DNA of 64,000 nt from Microcoleus sp. AS-A8 (GCA_039962225.1 JAMPKV010000006.1:124001-188000); one strand, 5' to 3'. Positions 9,243-19,640 are shown, counted from the stretch's first letter. Translations and numbers: made by a program. Notes: generated by a model from the sequence alone, not told the origin.

Positions 9243-9689
9243 CTAGCTCAAATTCATGCGATATCGCACTTTAAGTAATTCATCGGAGTCAAGGGACGAG
9301 GCTCCCGTATTAACTTCTACACTATTGATCAAATCCAAGACGACTGTAGGAACTTGGATCAGCGGTATCTCGGTGTTCTGACTGAGAAAAATAGGTTGCC
9401 ATTCCCTCAGAGGCTGCGTTTCAGAAAAAATTGTGGAGTAATCTTCTGAAGCGTTGCGATTTTCCAGCCCCAGGAGAGAGTCGCTCGATAATCTACTCAA
9501 CCCGCTTTCTGAGGGAGAGAGGACACTCAGGTTAGCTCCATAGGCCGCTTTTTGTATGCCAGAGATTAGGCTGCAACATCCGAGGGTGGCTAGAATGGCA
9601 TGAAACAAAAGCGTTTTCATGCCAGAGAAGACGTTTTTTTGTGCGGACTCGATACGCCTGTTATCACTAATCTTTTGGCAAAAAGTCAT
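9243..9689 (-). CDS. Hypothetical secreted protein
   Basis: The 148-codon frame has a hydrophobic segment beginning at Met24 (MKTLLFHAILATLGCCSL) with an AYGAN cleavage-like site near residue 52. The remainder is Ser/Glu/Leu-rich with no recognised domain. An internal start at 9620 (Met24) would give a normal signal peptide, whereas the longer start at 9689 has a GGAG about 10 bases upstream; either is possible. It is flanked by pdxJ and another secreted protein gene on the same strand. Confidence 0.55.
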   Translation of the reverse strand: MTFCQKISDNRRIESAQKNVFSGMKTLLFHAILATLGCCSLISGIQKAAYGANLSVLSPSESGLSRLSSDSLLGLENRNASEDYSTIFSETQPLREWQPIFLSQNTEIPLIQVPTVVLDLINSVEVNTGASSLDSDELLKVRYRMNLS

Positions 9690-9907
9690 ACCCTGTACTC
9701 TCCAACTGTCGATGATTTAACAGTAGAAGGAAGGTATGACTGATAAAGATAGCTTTATGCAACTGACTCAAGTGGCTATCTCCCGCGTGGAGAATCAGGC
9801 TTTATGAGTGGCTTGGCTACCTGTTTCCTCAGACAATCCCTGAAGTGACACTTTAGGATAGCCATTCTCCATCATGATTCATGAGAGCCTCTGTTTCCTC
9901 CATCGCT

Positions 9908-10291
9908 TTAGTCATAATTGGCGTAAAGGAGACGGTTCAAAATTTCTCGGCCATTAGGAGAAAAAACTTGCACACGAATCACATTTGGATCTCTAGGTTG
10001 CCACACAATTTGATATCGATTCGGGCCATTTCGCCAAGTAAAAACACGCCGTTGGTTATTTCCTGATGTTGTAGCACCTGATAACAACAGAGAAGCCCCC
10101 GTCTTCATGTTTTTTCCTTGGTAGAAGTAGGAATTATTTTCCAGCCACAGAGATACAGACCAAGTATCGTCCATAAACGTACCTGTGGGAATTTGGGGAG
10201 CAGCAATCGCGGGAGAAGTAAGCGTCAAGTCTGCAATAGCCGGTGTCGAAAGACCTAGAATTGTAGCAAGAGCAATGGCTTTGATGTTCAT
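9908..10291 (-). CDS. Small secreted protein, paralogue of the product at 2346-2738
   Basis: The 127-residue product has a signal peptide (MNIKAIALATILGLSTPA; likely cleavage after AIA near residue 30) and a single domain of about 95 residues. It aligns along its length with the product of 2346-2738: W-S-V-S-L-W, TGASLLLSG, VFTWRN, V-W-Q-P and NGREILNRLL. The start at 10291 is preceded by AAAGGG at good spacing. No function is recognised. The two copies lie 7 kb apart and on opposite strands, so this is not a simple tandem duplication. Confidence 0.75.
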   Translation of the reverse strand: MNIKAIALATILGLSTPAIADLTLTSPAIAAPQIPTGTFMDDTWSVSLWLENNSYFYQGKNMKTGASLLLSGATTSGNNQRRVFTWRNGPNRYQIVWQPRDPNVIRVQVFSPNGREILNRLLYANYD

Positions 10292-10937
10292 GGTTAACCC
10301 TTTTAAACCTTAATCGTTCAGATTTATTCAGAGAAATTTTGGAAATAAATTCCTTTCGTTCAGGCAGATTCAACAGTAAAACACCCTCCAATGATTAGTT
10401 GATTGATGTTACTTATTTTTCGTTCAGGAAATGGTGATTATGCCTGGGTTATTACAACACTCAACTACAGTTTGAGTGGAAGGGATTCCTGAAAGTTTCC
10501 TACTCACTCTTTGGGAAGTTTAAAAAGATTCGTAATGATCAATCAGGTTTAGCGTCTGAGGTAGCCAGTCATGATCGAGCAGTAGCGAAAAGTAACACAG
10601 AGGGTAGAGTGTGGAGTCAGAGATAGAGGTTTTACATATATATCGAAATTGAATCCAAGGGTTCTAGGCAATTTGTTGCTGACGATCGCTGCGAGCCTGT
10701 CTTCTTCCGTAAGGAGATTTTCTTTGAAATGCTAGAAGCTCTCAAGAGGCGTGAGACATGTCAATCTCGGCTTGCGCTATGAAAACGTAAAATTGTTCAT
10801 TGCGAACTCATTTAACGTACTCTCCTCCTAACTCCCAGCTCGACGCAAGCCAAGCGATATCCTATACAAACCTTTAAAGACACTCATCGCTACCATACGA
10901 TAAAGTCGATAAGAACCTGGCCTATCACTGACTATCC
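10292..10937. other. Intergenic region upstream of mutS
   Basis: About 650 bases between the divergent secreted protein gene and mutS contain no frame worth calling. The sequence is mixed, with short stretches rich in A/T (10390-10430, 10620-10650) that could hold promoters for the two divergent genes. No clear hairpin or terminator was found. Confidence 0.5.
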
Positions 10938-13664
10938 ATGAGCGGATACCTCGAAGCATCTACCTCTCCCAACGAACCCAACGGTGCTAACTCAATACGT
11001 GCTACCGAAAGAGCGTTGAGCGTTGCTGCCGAAAATGCCGACCATCACACGGTGGATCGAACTAAACTGACACCGATGATGCAGCACTTCGTTGAGGTGA
11101 AGGAGCAGTATCCTCATGCGCTGTTGCTGTATCGGGTTGGAGACTTTTATGAAACCTTCTTTCAGGATGCCCGGAGACTAGCGGAAGAATTGGAACTTGT
11201 CTTAACCAGTAAGGATGCTGGTAAGGGGATTGGGCGAGTGTATATGACGGGGGTTCCCCACCATGCCTTGGATCGCTATTGTCGGCTGTTGGTGGAAAAA
11301 GGATTTGCGATCGCAATTTGTGATCAAGTAGAAGATGCGGCGGTTGCTGCCAAAGAAGGGCGTCAGGTACGGCGTGAAGTTACGCAAATCCTTACCCCAG
11401 GCACGTTGTTGGATGAAGGGATGCTGGCAGCGCGGCGCAATAACTTCCTTGCGGCTATCGTCATGGCTGGGAATCATTGGGGTTTGGCGTATGCCGACAT
11501 CTCCACCGGGGAATTCCTCACTACGCAATCGACGGAGTTAGAACTGCTGGTGCAGGAACTCATGCGGTTGCAACCCTCGGAAGTGTTGATTCCCACCAAT
11601 GCCCCCGATTTAATTAGTATGCTGCGACCGGGCGAGAAATCCGAGCATCTGCCGGAATATTTGCCGAATTCATTTTGCTATACCTTTCGTCCCCAATCGC
11701 CCTTTTCTCCAGCCGAAGCCAGACAAAGAATTATAGAACGGTTTAGGGTGCGATCGCTCGAAGGGATGGGTTGCGAACATCTGCCCTTAGGTGTCCGTGC
11801 GGCTGGGGGTTTGCTGGAATATCTGGAAGATACGCAAAAAGAGAATTATGTTGCGCTTCAGTGCTTACGCACTTATACCATTGCCGATTACTTAATTCTT
11901 GACCATCAGAGTCGCCGCAATCTGGAAATTACCGCTACGGTTCGGGATAACACGTTTCATGGTTCCCTACTGTGGGCATTGGATAGAACCCACACCGCTA
12001 TGGGGGGTAGGGCGTTACGTCGTTGGTTGTTGCAACCCCTGCTCGATATTAAAGGAATTCGAGCGCGGCACGATACGATTCAGGAATTGGTAGAAAATCC
12101 TGGACTTCGGGAGGACTTGCGGCAGCTACTGCGCGGTATTTATGACTTAGAACGGCTGACGGGACGTGCGGGTTCAGGTAAGGCGAATGCGCGAGATTTA
12201 GTAGCACTGGCTGATTCTCTTTTAAAATTACCAGAACTTGCAGAGCTTGCCGCCTATGGTTCCTCTCCCTACTTAAAAGCTTTGCAGAAAGTGCCGCCCC
12301 AATTGGAACAGTTAGGGCACAAACTCCGCGCCAATCTGGTGGAATCGCCTCCTTTACATTTAATGGAAGGGAACTTGATTCGAGTGGGGGTTAATCCTCA
12401 GTTGGATGAGATGCGGGAAACGGCAAAAGGTGACCAGGAATGGATTGCCAACTTAGAAGTAACGGAGAGAGAACGCACGGGTATTTCTAACTTGAAGGTG
12501 GGGTTTAATAAAGCGTTCGGTTACTACATTAGTATTACTCGGAGTAAGGCAGACCAGGTTCCGCTTAACTATATTCGCAAGCAAACGTTAACCAATGAGG
12601 AGCGTTTTATTACGCCGGAGTTGAAGGAACGGGAAGCGCGAATTCTGACGGCACGGGAAGATTTGAATCGTTTGGAATATGAGATTTTTGTGGAGTTAAG
12701 AGTACAGGTAGGGGAACTTTCTGAAGAGATTCGGAATGTGTCTCGTGCAGTGGCGGCTGTTGATGTCTTGTGTGGTTTGGCTGATGTAGCGGTGTATCAA
12801 GGATATTGTCGTCCCAGTATGGTGGAGGGGCGGGAGATTAGGATTATTGATGGGCGTCATCCGGTGGTGGAACAGTCTTTGCCGAGTGGGTTTTTTGTAC
12901 CGAATTCGGCTTATTTGGGGGGAGTTTTAGAGGGAACGAACCACAGAGGCTCAGAGGGCACCGAGAGGGGCGAGGAGCGTCCGGATTTGATTATTTTGAC
13001 GGGGCCGAATGCGAGTGGCAAGAGTTGTTATTTGCGGCAGGTGGGGTTGATTCAGTTGATGGCGCAGACGGGGAGTTTTGTTCCGGCGGCGTCGGCGACT
13101 TTGGGAATATGCGATCGCATTTTTACGCGTGTGGGTGCGGTGGATGATTTGGCGACGGGTCAATCGACGTTTATGGTGGAGATGAATGAAACGGCGAATA
13201 TCCTTAACCATGCCACGGCTAAATCTCTGGTTCTTCTCGATGAAATTGGCAGAGGCACGGCAACGTTTGATGGCCTTTCGATTGCTTGGTCGGTGGCGGA
13301 ATATCTAGCCACAGAGATTCAGTCGCGAACAATTTTCGCTACGCATTATCACGAATTGAACGAACTTGCTTCGCTGCTGCCCAATGTCGCTAACTATCAA
13401 GTAACGGTGAAAGAGTTAGCAGATGAAATTGTGTTTTTGCACCAAGTTCAACCGGGTGGAGCGGATAAGTCTTATGGGATTGAAGCAGGGCGTTTAGCGG
13501 GGTTACCTACATCTGTGATTCAACGGGCAAGGCAGGTGATGAAACAAATTGAAAAGCACAGCAAAATTGCAGTTGGGTTGCGTAAAGGAATTCAAAATAA
13601 GCCACCCGTGCCGGACACGGCCCAAGCCGCACCCATGGAACAGTTAGATATGTTTAGTGAATAA
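10938..13664 (+). CDS. mutS: DNA mismatch repair ATPase MutS
   Basis: MutS recognises mispaired bases and starts mismatch repair with MutL. The 908-residue product has the mismatch-wedge motif GDFYETF near residue 68-74, the lever and clamp region (about 290-600) and the C-terminal ABC-type ATPase with GPNASGKS (Walker A, about 694-701), [14 protein letters not shown] (Walker B and signature) and THYHEL. About 40 extra N-terminal residues precede the usual start of the family. Between [11 protein letters not shown] and the strand before Walker A there is an in-frame insertion of about 15 residues ([16 protein letters not shown]) that looks like a common intergenic repeat; the ATPase motifs themselves are intact. 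Confidence 0.96.
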   Translation: MSGYLEASTSPNEPNGANSIRATERALSVAAENADHHTVDRTKLTPMMQHFVEVKEQYPHALLLYRVGDFYETFFQDARRLAEELELVLTSKDAGKGIGRVYMTGVPHHALDRYCRLLVEKGFAIAICDQVEDAAVAAKEGRQVRREVTQILTPGTLLDEGMLAARRNNFLAAIVMAGNHWGLAYADISTGEFLTTQSTELELLVQELMRLQPSEVLIPTNAPDLISMLRPGEKSEHLPEYLPNSFCYTFRPQSPFSPAEARQRIIERFRVRSLEGMGCEHLPLGVRAAGGLLEYLEDTQKENYVALQCLRTYTIADYLILDHQSRRNLEITATVRDNTFHGSLLWALDRTHTAMGGRALRRWLLQPLLDIKGIRARHDTIQELVENPGLREDLRQLLRGIYDLERLTGRAGSGKANARDLVALADSLLKLPELAELAAYGSSPYLKALQKVPPQLEQLGHKLRANLVESPPLHLMEGNLIRVGVNPQLDEMRETAKGDQEWIANLEVTERERTGISNLKVGFNKAFGYYISITRSKADQVPLNYIRKQTLTNEERFITPELKEREARILTAREDLNRLEYEIFVELRVQVGELSEEIRNVSRAVAAVDVLCGLADVAVYQGYCRPSMVEGREIRIIDGRHPVVEQSLPSGFFVPNSAYLGGVLEGTNHRGSEGTERGEERPDLIILTGPNASGKSCYLRQVGLIQLMAQTGSFVPAASATLGICDRIFTRVGAVDDLATGQSTFMVEMNETANILNHATAKSLVLLDEIGRGTATFDGLSIAWSVAEYLATEIQSRTIFATHYHELNELASLLPNVANYQVTVKELADEIVFLHQVQPGGADKSYGIEAGRLAGLPTSVIQRARQVMKQIEKHSKIAVGLRKGIQNKPPVPDTAQAAPMEQLDMFSE
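12938..12977 (+). repeat. ACCACAGAGG-type short repeat inserted in frame within mutS
   Basis: The bases CCACAGAGGCTCAGAGGG and CACCGAGAGG resemble the purine-rich CACAGAG repeats often found between cyanobacterial genes. Here they lie in coding sequence and code for [11 protein letters not shown], just before the Walker A strand of MutS. The identification as a mobile or slipped repeat is inference from its composition and its absence from the usual MutS length at this loop. Confidence 0.5.
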
Positions 13665-13675
13665 CGATTACTAGT

Positions 13676-13800
13676 TGTAGGGTGGGTTAGGCGCATAGTA
13701 TCTATTAACTTTTATCCCTGACACGACTATGCAGCGCCGTAACCTACCAGTTATCCCTTCAACATCAATGAGTTACGCTACCAAGAGCGCATCCTACAAA
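13676..13800. repeat. Short intergenic element with imperfect terminal inverted repeats
   Basis: The left end TTGTAGGGTGGGTTAGGCGC and the right end GCGCATCCTACAA are roughly reverse complements with a gap, and the centre contains CGTAACCTACC and TTACGC. Such 100-150 base elements are common between cyanobacterial genes and have no coding capacity. It lies between the convergent ends of mutS and the HAF-repeat gene and may form a cruciform or act as a terminator. Confidence 0.45.
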
Positions 13801-14892
13801 CTAATTCACTACCGTAATAGGTGTTAGGAGAACACCTCGTTTTTGACCGTTTAACAGCCCAATAGCCACAATTTGTCCGTTGTTATTGATGTCCATTGCC
13901 CCCAATAATTCCCAACCAGAATTAGCAGGAAGAAAATTGTTGAGGTCGGACATCTGGCTATTTTTATACACAAAGGCGTGGTCTGCACCACTCGTTGCGG
14001 CTTCACCCACTACTGTCCCCGCGTCGTTGATACCCCAGGCGTAGCTGTAACTGCCACCGAGGGTACCCAAGTCAGTTATCGTACCGTTTTGCCACAAGCC
14101 AGCGCGTTCATCATGACCAACTCCTATGCCGATTCCAATATCTCCAACGATTTGTCCCTGGTTGTTCATGTCATAGGGATAGATGTTGCTTAAATTAGTC
14201 AGGCTGCCATTTTGCAACAAGAAGCCGTCATAAGTGAAACTACCGCTAGTGTTGCTCAAAACACCGACGATTTGCCCTGCATTATTAATACGATGAGCTT
14301 TACTGTAACTGCCGATGAGATTCCCTAGGTTAGTCATCGTGCTGTTTTGCCACAACAATGCTTCCGAACCGCCCAAATTGGTGCTTGAAGCAGGATACGA
14401 ATAGCCAACAACTTGTCCCAAATCGTTAATTCCATATCCCCTGCTGCTAGCATTCTCACCAACAAGGGAACCCAAGTCAGTCATTGTGCCGTTTTGCCAC
14501 AAGAAGGCATGTTCCGTCCCTTGGCTAGTCTGCGAAAAGCCCACGACTTGCCCCAATTTGTTGATACCGGATACAGAGTTGTAAGTGCCGCCAAGGGAAT
14601 TCAAGTCAGTCATCGTACCGTTTTGCCACAAGAAAGCATGATTTCCACTACGAGGGGGGCCAGGAAAATGGCCGGAGGTGGTTCGCGTAACGCCAACCAC
14701 TTGCCCTGTATCGTTGATAGCACTGGGATAAGTGAAGGGGTCGCTACCCAGGGTACCCAAGTCTGTGACGGCGTAATAGAAAGTCACGTCTGCATTGCTA
14801 GCTGAGAACTGAGAGATTCCCAAACCAATCAGCACCGCCCCAAGAAAACCTACTAAGAATTTTTTGAACAAACGCAATAAATGGGGAGTCAT
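13801..14892 (-). CDS. HAF-repeat exported protein
   Basis: The product has a signal or anchor segment (about residues 12-35 after the chosen start) and then repeated units of about 45 residues. Each unit has the form GIN..GQVVG...HAFLWQNGTMTDLGTLGG, the hallmark HAF repeat. About seven units are visible to the C-terminus. The frame is open upstream to 14976, but the Met codon at 14890-14892 begins a proper signal peptide and is preferred. The function of HAF repeats is unknown; a beta-propeller-like extracellular fold is a reasonable inference. No PEP-CTERM sorting signal is seen at the C-terminus. Confidence 0.85.
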   Translation of the reverse strand: MTPHLLRLFKKFLVGFLGAVLIGLGISQFSASNADVTFYYAVTDLGTLGSDPFTYPSAINDTGQVVGVTRTTSGHFPGPPRSGNHAFLWQNGTMTDLNSLGGTYNSVSGINKLGQVVGFSQTSQGTEHAFLWQNGTMTDLGSLVGENASSRGYGINDLGQVVGYSYPASSTNLGGSEALLWQNSTMTNLGNLIGSYSKAHRINNAGQIVGVLSNTSGSFTYDGFLLQNGSLTNLSNIYPYDMNNQGQIVGDIGIGIGVGHDERAGLWQNGTITDLGTLGGSYSYAWGINDAGTVVGEAATSGADHAFVYKNSQMSDLNNFLPANSGWELLGAMDINNNGQIVAIGLLNGQKRGVLLTPITVVN

Positions 14893-15064
14893 AGAGTCTG
14901 CTACCTTAAAACACCTAGGGAATTGAATCCATATAACTCTCAGCTCCAGGCTAAAAAATTGTGCAGACTGTAACATAAATTTATTATTAGATTATTTATA
15001 ATTTTTGTTACTTTTATGTCCTCAAAATTGGGATATAGGCTGAGATACAGAACGTCAATTACAA

Positions 15065-15655
15065 CTACGCTTTCATGAATGGATTAAACGTCTTTCCCAG
15101 AAAATAAAATAAAGGCGGAAGCTGCATGGGTGGGAAATCTTTAGGGTAAAAAATGTAATTATCTTTAGTTCCTACTAAATAGAATTGTTCTCCCTTTTGG
15201 ATGACTTCAATCGCGTAGTAGATTAGGTCTTCTTCCAACTGAAATATATGACAAAGGTTATAAAAACTAGGTTCTATAATCTTTCTGGCTATTAAATCTT
15301 GTATAAACTGTTCAGCCTTCTTTTTGTTATCCAAAATATTAGCTGATTGGGCATGGATAAAAAAAAATCGGATAAACCAACCCACATAGCAATAAACCCA
15401 TTCTTCAGGAGTTAATGCCATTCTCTCCTGAAAACCAACAAAACTCCAAGTAGTTGGCCCTGTAAAACCAATGCCTTCTAATCCACCCTTTAGCCTGTAT
15501 TTAATCAAAAAAATTTTTACAGGTTGTTCTTCTAAAGGCCAAGTGATGTCTCGCTCATCAATAATCTCCTGCTTGATTGGCTTCTCCCCAAAGTTTTTGG
15601 ATAACCATTCAGCCATTTGATTAAATGCCCATCGCTGCTCTTTCCGTTGTTTCAC
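15065..15655 (-). CDS. Hypothetical protein
   Basis: The 196-residue product is rich in aromatic residues and Lys, without a signal peptide. Recognisable stretches such as EEWVYCYVGWFIRFFFIHAQS (about 83-103) and DLIYYAIEVIQKGEQFYLVGTK look like a folded soluble domain. I do not recognise the family. The coding DNA is more A/T-rich than its neighbours, which may mean recent acquisition. It stands alone with an A/T-rich region upstream. Confidence 0.6.
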   Translation of the reverse strand: MKQRKEQRWAFNQMAEWLSKNFGEKPIKQEIIDERDITWPLEEQPVKIFLIKYRLKGGLEGIGFTGPTTWSFVGFQERMALTPEEWVYCYVGWFIRFFFIHAQSANILDNKKKAEQFIQDLIARKIIEPSFYNLCHIFQLEEDLIYYAIEVIQKGEQFYLVGTKDNYIFYPKDFPPMQLPPLFYFLGKTFNPFMKA

Positions 15656-15930
15656 AGCGTCCTTTTACCATTGTTGATTAGTCCTCTTATTATATTGTAG
15701 TATTTTTGTAATATATTTAGCTAGCATTTTAGAAAAGTTATTCAGGATATGCGCTACTGACAACAGCATTTTAATGAATCATCTAAAGTAGATTCATCTA
15801 ATAAATCCAGCAGATGCCCCTGCTAAATTGCCTGAGTCTGTACTACAGGATGATGACCTGAAAAGAGCGCATAGAAAATGGCTCTTCTACTAGTATCTGA
15901 AAAGTAAGGAGTAGAAGAGACTGTCTTAGT
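15656..15930. other. A/T-rich spacer upstream of the hypothetical gene
   Basis: This spacer contains several TATAT-like stretches (15690-15720) that could be promoter sequence for the minus-strand gene ending at 15065. No coding frame is supported. Confidence 0.4.
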
Positions 15931-16233
15931 TTAGACACAATCTGTGAAGAGATGGTTCAAATTAATTTCAATTGTTCTGTGTGCCAATCCGGATAAATAT
16001 CCAGAAGGAAAGAAAAAACCTTCATCGCCTTTGTGGGGACGGCTAATACCCAATCCGACTCGATAACTCCTTAATATTCTTAATTTTTTCAGGCTGTAGG
16101 CTCTGCGAACTCTGTGTCTGTGTGATTCATACAAAAAAATGGGGTAGTCATCCCGGATGTGGTATAAACTCTTGCCAAATTCTAGGCCATCAATGCGGCC
16201 TTTATACTGCCCTAACCGCCGCTTCGCTAACAT
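15931..16233 (-). CDS. Doubtful small gene or gene remnant
   Basis: The 100-codon frame begins 16 bases after the stop of the metallophosphoesterase gene. Its first half (RLGQYKGRIDGLEFGKSLYH, about 6-25) looks like genuine protein, while the second half, from about residue 55, reads like translated intergenic repeat. It may be a real small gene whose end has been replaced, or the remains of a longer one. No family is recognised. Confidence 0.3.
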   Translation of the reverse strand: MLAKRRLGQYKGRIDGLEFGKSLYHIRDDYPIFLYESHRHRVRRAYSLKKLRILRSYRVGLGISRPHKGDEGFFFPSGYLSGLAHRTIEINLNHLFTDCV

Positions 16234-16249
16234 ACTTTAGAAGGCAAGG

Positions 16250-16957
16250 CTATTTGTACCATCGTCGCCGACGTTGTTCGTCTTGCTTGCCTGCAACTAA
16301 GATGTTGCCATACTCGTCACACACCCCAGCTTTACCTACTCCATGAACTCGAATTTGGCTATCGCAAATTCTCCGACTGTACTGCTCGTGGTGATGACCA
16401 TGTACGACTGTTTTGACCCCAAGCGCTAGAGCTAAATGATCGAGTTCTTTGAATCCGTAGCGATGGCAGGAAGGCGCTTCATGGGTAACTAAAATATCGG
16501 CTCGTTCCTCCCAAAGTGCCTCATATTGTTGCCAAAATATGGTGACATGATGCTTGCGGGGGATACCATCGCGCCAACGGTCTTTTTTGGCACAGGCAAA
16601 CAATAGTTCTTTGTGGCTGCGAAATTTCGGTTGAGCGGGTGGCATCCAAATTTTTTCACGAAACACACCACCTAAACCCGCGACTCGCTTGCCATCGATT
16701 TCGACAACACGACCATGCAGATTGCGATCGCCTAGTTTTGAAGCAAACAGGTGATCGTACCAACAATCTCGATCGCCGTCATGATTGCCAGGTATAAACC
16801 AAACTTCGGTTTTGTCGATGATGGCGGAAACTTCTTGTTCAAGCGATCGCTCTAAATCGAGATCGCCCAGCAAAATAACCGCTTGTGGAGTATAAGCCTC
16901 CACAGCCCTGATAATCGGTTTGAAATCCCCGTGCGGGTCTCCCCCAAAAAGAATCAT
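16250..16957 (-). CDS. Calcineurin-like metallophosphoesterase
   Basis: The product has the metal-binding motifs of the family in order: GGDPHGDF at the N-terminus, LLGDLDLE, PGNHDGDRD, VTHEAP and HGHHHEQY near the C-terminus. Together they form a di-metal site for phosphoester hydrolysis. The frame is open to 16990, but the extra residues come from a short direct repeat (GAAGTAT-type, 16964-16987), so the ATG at 16955-16957 (MILFGGDPHG) is the better start. The substrate is not predictable. It lies downstream of the histidine kinase gene on the same strand, with a 120-base spacer. Confidence 0.88.
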   Translation of the reverse strand: MILFGGDPHGDFKPIIRAVEAYTPQAVILLGDLDLERSLEQEVSAIIDKTEVWFIPGNHDGDRDCWYDHLFASKLGDRNLHGRVVEIDGKRVAGLGGVFREKIWMPPAQPKFRSHKELLFACAKKDRWRDGIPRKHHVTIFWQQYEALWEERADILVTHEAPSCHRYGFKELDHLALALGVKTVVHGHHHEQYSRRICDSQIRVHGVGKAGVCDEYGNILVAGKQDEQRRRRWYK

Positions 16958-16963
16958 CTGAAG

Positions 16964-16987
16964 TATGAAGTATGAAGTATAAAGTAT
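16964..16987. repeat. Heptamer direct repeat
   Basis: Three and a half copies of a GAAGTAT/AAAGTAT heptamer lie directly upstream of the metallophosphoesterase start. Slippage here would alter the apparent N-terminus of the longer frame, which supports the internal start. Confidence 0.6.
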
Positions 16988-17079
16988 CAAAAAATGAGTG
17001 TGAGCTAAGAGCCCGAACCTCCAAATTCTTGGCGGGATGAAAATTCATCCTTTCTCCTTTACACTTCATCCTTCATCCT

Positions 17080-19179
17080 CTATGCCTTGACACGCTTCTG
17101 GAAGTATTTAGGCCATGTAAACCGGAAGGTCGCTCCCGCCCCAAGTTCGGATTCGACCCACACCTGCCCCCCTCGACTCTCGACAATCTTCTTCACTATG
17201 GAGAGCCCGATGCCTGTTCCTTCCACTTTATCTCGTGCTTCTAGCCTTTGGAAAATCACCCAAATCTTCTCATGGTAATTTGAGGCAATCCCTGGCCCAT
17301 TGTCTGCGATCGCAAATTCATAGTACTGTCCCACATCTCGAACACTAACCTGGATACGGGCATGGGGACACTGGGCATACTTGATGGCATTGCCAATTAA
17401 ATTGATCAAGACCTGTTCTAGGGGTATCTTCTCGGTCTTAAGTGTCGGCATTCCCGGTTCGACAACCATTAAAATATCTGGGGGTGGGGCGAGCAGTTCA
17501 ATCACTTCAGCGATTAAAGCCGAGACATCCACCCGTTCCATCTGTTGCACACGACCTGCACGGGAATATTGCAATATCCCGTCAATCAAGTCTGTCATGC
17601 GTTGTACCCGTCCGCGCAACAACCTTAAATGTTCACGGGAGTCGTCCTGGATTTGGTCGCCAAGGTCTTCTTCAATCCACTCCGAGAGCGTTGAGATTGC
17701 GCGTAAGGGGGCTTTGAGGTCGTGAGAGGCGATATAAGCAAACTGATCGAGTTCTTGGTTGGAGCGCTCTAGCGATCGCATCAGTTCAGCAAGTTCCTCA
17801 GCTTTTTTCTCAATTTCTCGCCGCGCCTGCACTTGCTCGGTGACTTCCACCGCATGGGTCATAATCCCATAAACGTTGCCCTCGCCATCGACCAACGGTT
17901 GATAAACGAAATTCCAAAAGCTCTCTTCTAATTTGCCATCATCATTGCGGTCAAATACAGCCGGCATTTCCTTACCGATAAACGGTTCACCCGTGCTATA
18001 CACCCGATCTAACAACTCAAAAAAGCCCTGCCCCTCCAACTCCGAGAACGCCTCACGGACGGGTTTGCCCACCAAATCCCGCTTCCCCGTCAGTTTGATG
18101 TACAGGGAGTTAACCGTTTCGGTGATATGGTTAGATCCGCGAGTCACTTGAATGGCGGCTGGGGCTTGCATAAACACCCACTGGAGTGCCGCACGGGCAG
18201 TTTGTGCTTCACATAACGCGCGATCGCGTGCCGCTTCGACTTGCTTACGTTCGCTAATATCCGTGTGTACCCCCACCCATTCGCGAATGCTGCCGTCGAG
18301 TCCCAACACAGGTACAGCACGAGCACTCATATAGCGATACTCACCGTCATTACGCCGCACGCGATGCTCGACTTGGTAAAGAGTACGGTTGGCAAGAGCC
18401 TCCTGCCATGCCTGTGCGGTATTGGCTTGATCATAGGGATGAATAGCATTGAGCCACCCCCATCCTTGGTATTCTGCATAAGTCTGTCCGGTGAACGCAC
18501 TCCAGCGAGCTTGTTCGGTAACAAGTTCTCCTTCGGCATTCGTGTCCCAGATGATGGGAGAGGTAGCCTCGACTAGGGAACGGTAGCGCTCTTCGCTCTG
18601 GCGGAGCGCTGTTTGCATCCTTTCGATCTCACTACGTTCCTGCCGTTCACAGAACAGTTGCTGAGTTTTCTGTTGAGCTTCTTTATCTTGGGTGATATCA
18701 ACCATGACACCCCGCAGCCGCTTGGCGCGACCGTTCTCGTCACACATCACGCGGACCAAATCTTTGAGCCACACCACACGACCATCTGCCGCGATCGCTC
18801 TATACTCGAATTGATGGTCTCTCGCGGCCTGAGTTGCCGTTACGCAGAAATCAATACACCAATCCCGGTCTTCTGGATGGAGTAATTGGTCTTGCCAAAA
18901 TCCAGGTTCCTCGAACCACTGGCTGATGGGATAACCCAGAATATCTTGGGCGCGATCGCTCACAAACGTGAATTTCCACGTCAAAGCGTCCATCTCCCAG
19001 ATGATCACATCGAGTCCTTGCACCAAATCAACATAGCTGTTTGGGTGTAGTAGCAACGATGTATTAGGTGACTCCTTGTCCTGGATCTGCGGCACCGTCT
19101 CCCTTGCTTGGGCTTGATTACACACCTTTGTCGCCCAGTTACTGTTTTGTGGTGCGATCGTCAACTCGGTCTCGCACAT
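17080..19179 (-). CDS. Soluble sensor histidine kinase with three PAS domains
   Basis: The 699-residue product has no membrane segment. Three PAS/PAC units lie at about 50-170, 195-315 and 325-450; the first two end in the typical DITQDKEAQ and DITERK-like junctions. A short coiled coil follows, then the dimerisation domain with the phospho-acceptor in ASHDLKAPLRAIS (about 487), then the ATPase with NLIGNAIKYA (N box), DNGPGIA (G1) and GTGIGLSIVKKIVESRGG (G2). It most resembles the phytochrome-related kinases (HisKA of the SHDLKAPLR type). No response regulator gene is adjacent, so its partner is encoded elsewhere. The sensed signal is unknown. Confidence 0.93.
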   Translation of the reverse strand: MCETELTIAPQNSNWATKVCNQAQARETVPQIQDKESPNTSLLLHPNSYVDLVQGLDVIIWEMDALTWKFTFVSDRAQDILGYPISQWFEEPGFWQDQLLHPEDRDWCIDFCVTATQAARDHQFEYRAIAADGRVVWLKDLVRVMCDENGRAKRLRGVMVDITQDKEAQQKTQQLFCERQERSEIERMQTALRQSEERYRSLVEATSPIIWDTNAEGELVTEQARWSAFTGQTYAEYQGWGWLNAIHPYDQANTAQAWQEALANRTLYQVEHRVRRNDGEYRYMSARAVPVLGLDGSIREWVGVHTDISERKQVEAARDRALCEAQTARAALQWVFMQAPAAIQVTRGSNHITETVNSLYIKLTGKRDLVGKPVREAFSELEGQGFFELLDRVYSTGEPFIGKEMPAVFDRNDDGKLEESFWNFVYQPLVDGEGNVYGIMTHAVEVTEQVQARREIEKKAEELAELMRSLERSNQELDQFAYIASHDLKAPLRAISTLSEWIEEDLGDQIQDDSREHLRLLRGRVQRMTDLIDGILQYSRAGRVQQMERVDVSALIAEVIELLAPPPDILMVVEPGMPTLKTEKIPLEQVLINLIGNAIKYAQCPHARIQVSVRDVGQYYEFAIADNGPGIASNYHEKIWVIFQRLEARDKVEGTGIGLSIVKKIVESRGGQVWVESELGAGATFRFTWPKYFQKRVKA

Positions 19180-19640
19180 CCTTCTTGCAGTCTCCTAAGT
19201 GGCTTGAGATGACTTCCCGAAGTCCTAATTTTTTTAGGCTTTAAGAAAAAGAGAATTCAAGGCGTCATTGGAAATTATGACGCCTTAATGATTCATAAGC
19301 TGAGGCTACTAACTGGCTAACACGGGCATCGGCTTGCCAGTCAGAGTCAGTTTAGGCAAGAGTAACAATTTGTCAGCAGGAATATATCTAGCTCAGGTCT
19401 GAAGAATCTCTCTAGAGATAGGGGTGGGGGAGTGGGAAGTGGGGCGGGAGTTCATACGAGGATGGGGCCGGAACTCATACTCAGACAAAGACCCAATTTT
19501 AGTACACTAAAATTAGTAGCCAATGCCAAGAATCTTGAAGTTTAGTTAGATAAATTTACTTTTCTCAACAAAATATTCTCAAAATATTTAAACTTCATTG
19601 CAAAGTCAGCGATACGCTATTAAGGACGTGATAACTTCTA
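19180..19640. other. Intergenic spacer
   Basis: This 460-base spacer separates the divergent kinase and small-ORF genes. It includes a run of G-rich sequence (19420-19470) of the repeat kind seen elsewhere in the window, and A/T-rich DNA (19540-19620) that is the likely promoter region. No gene is supported. Confidence 0.5.
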
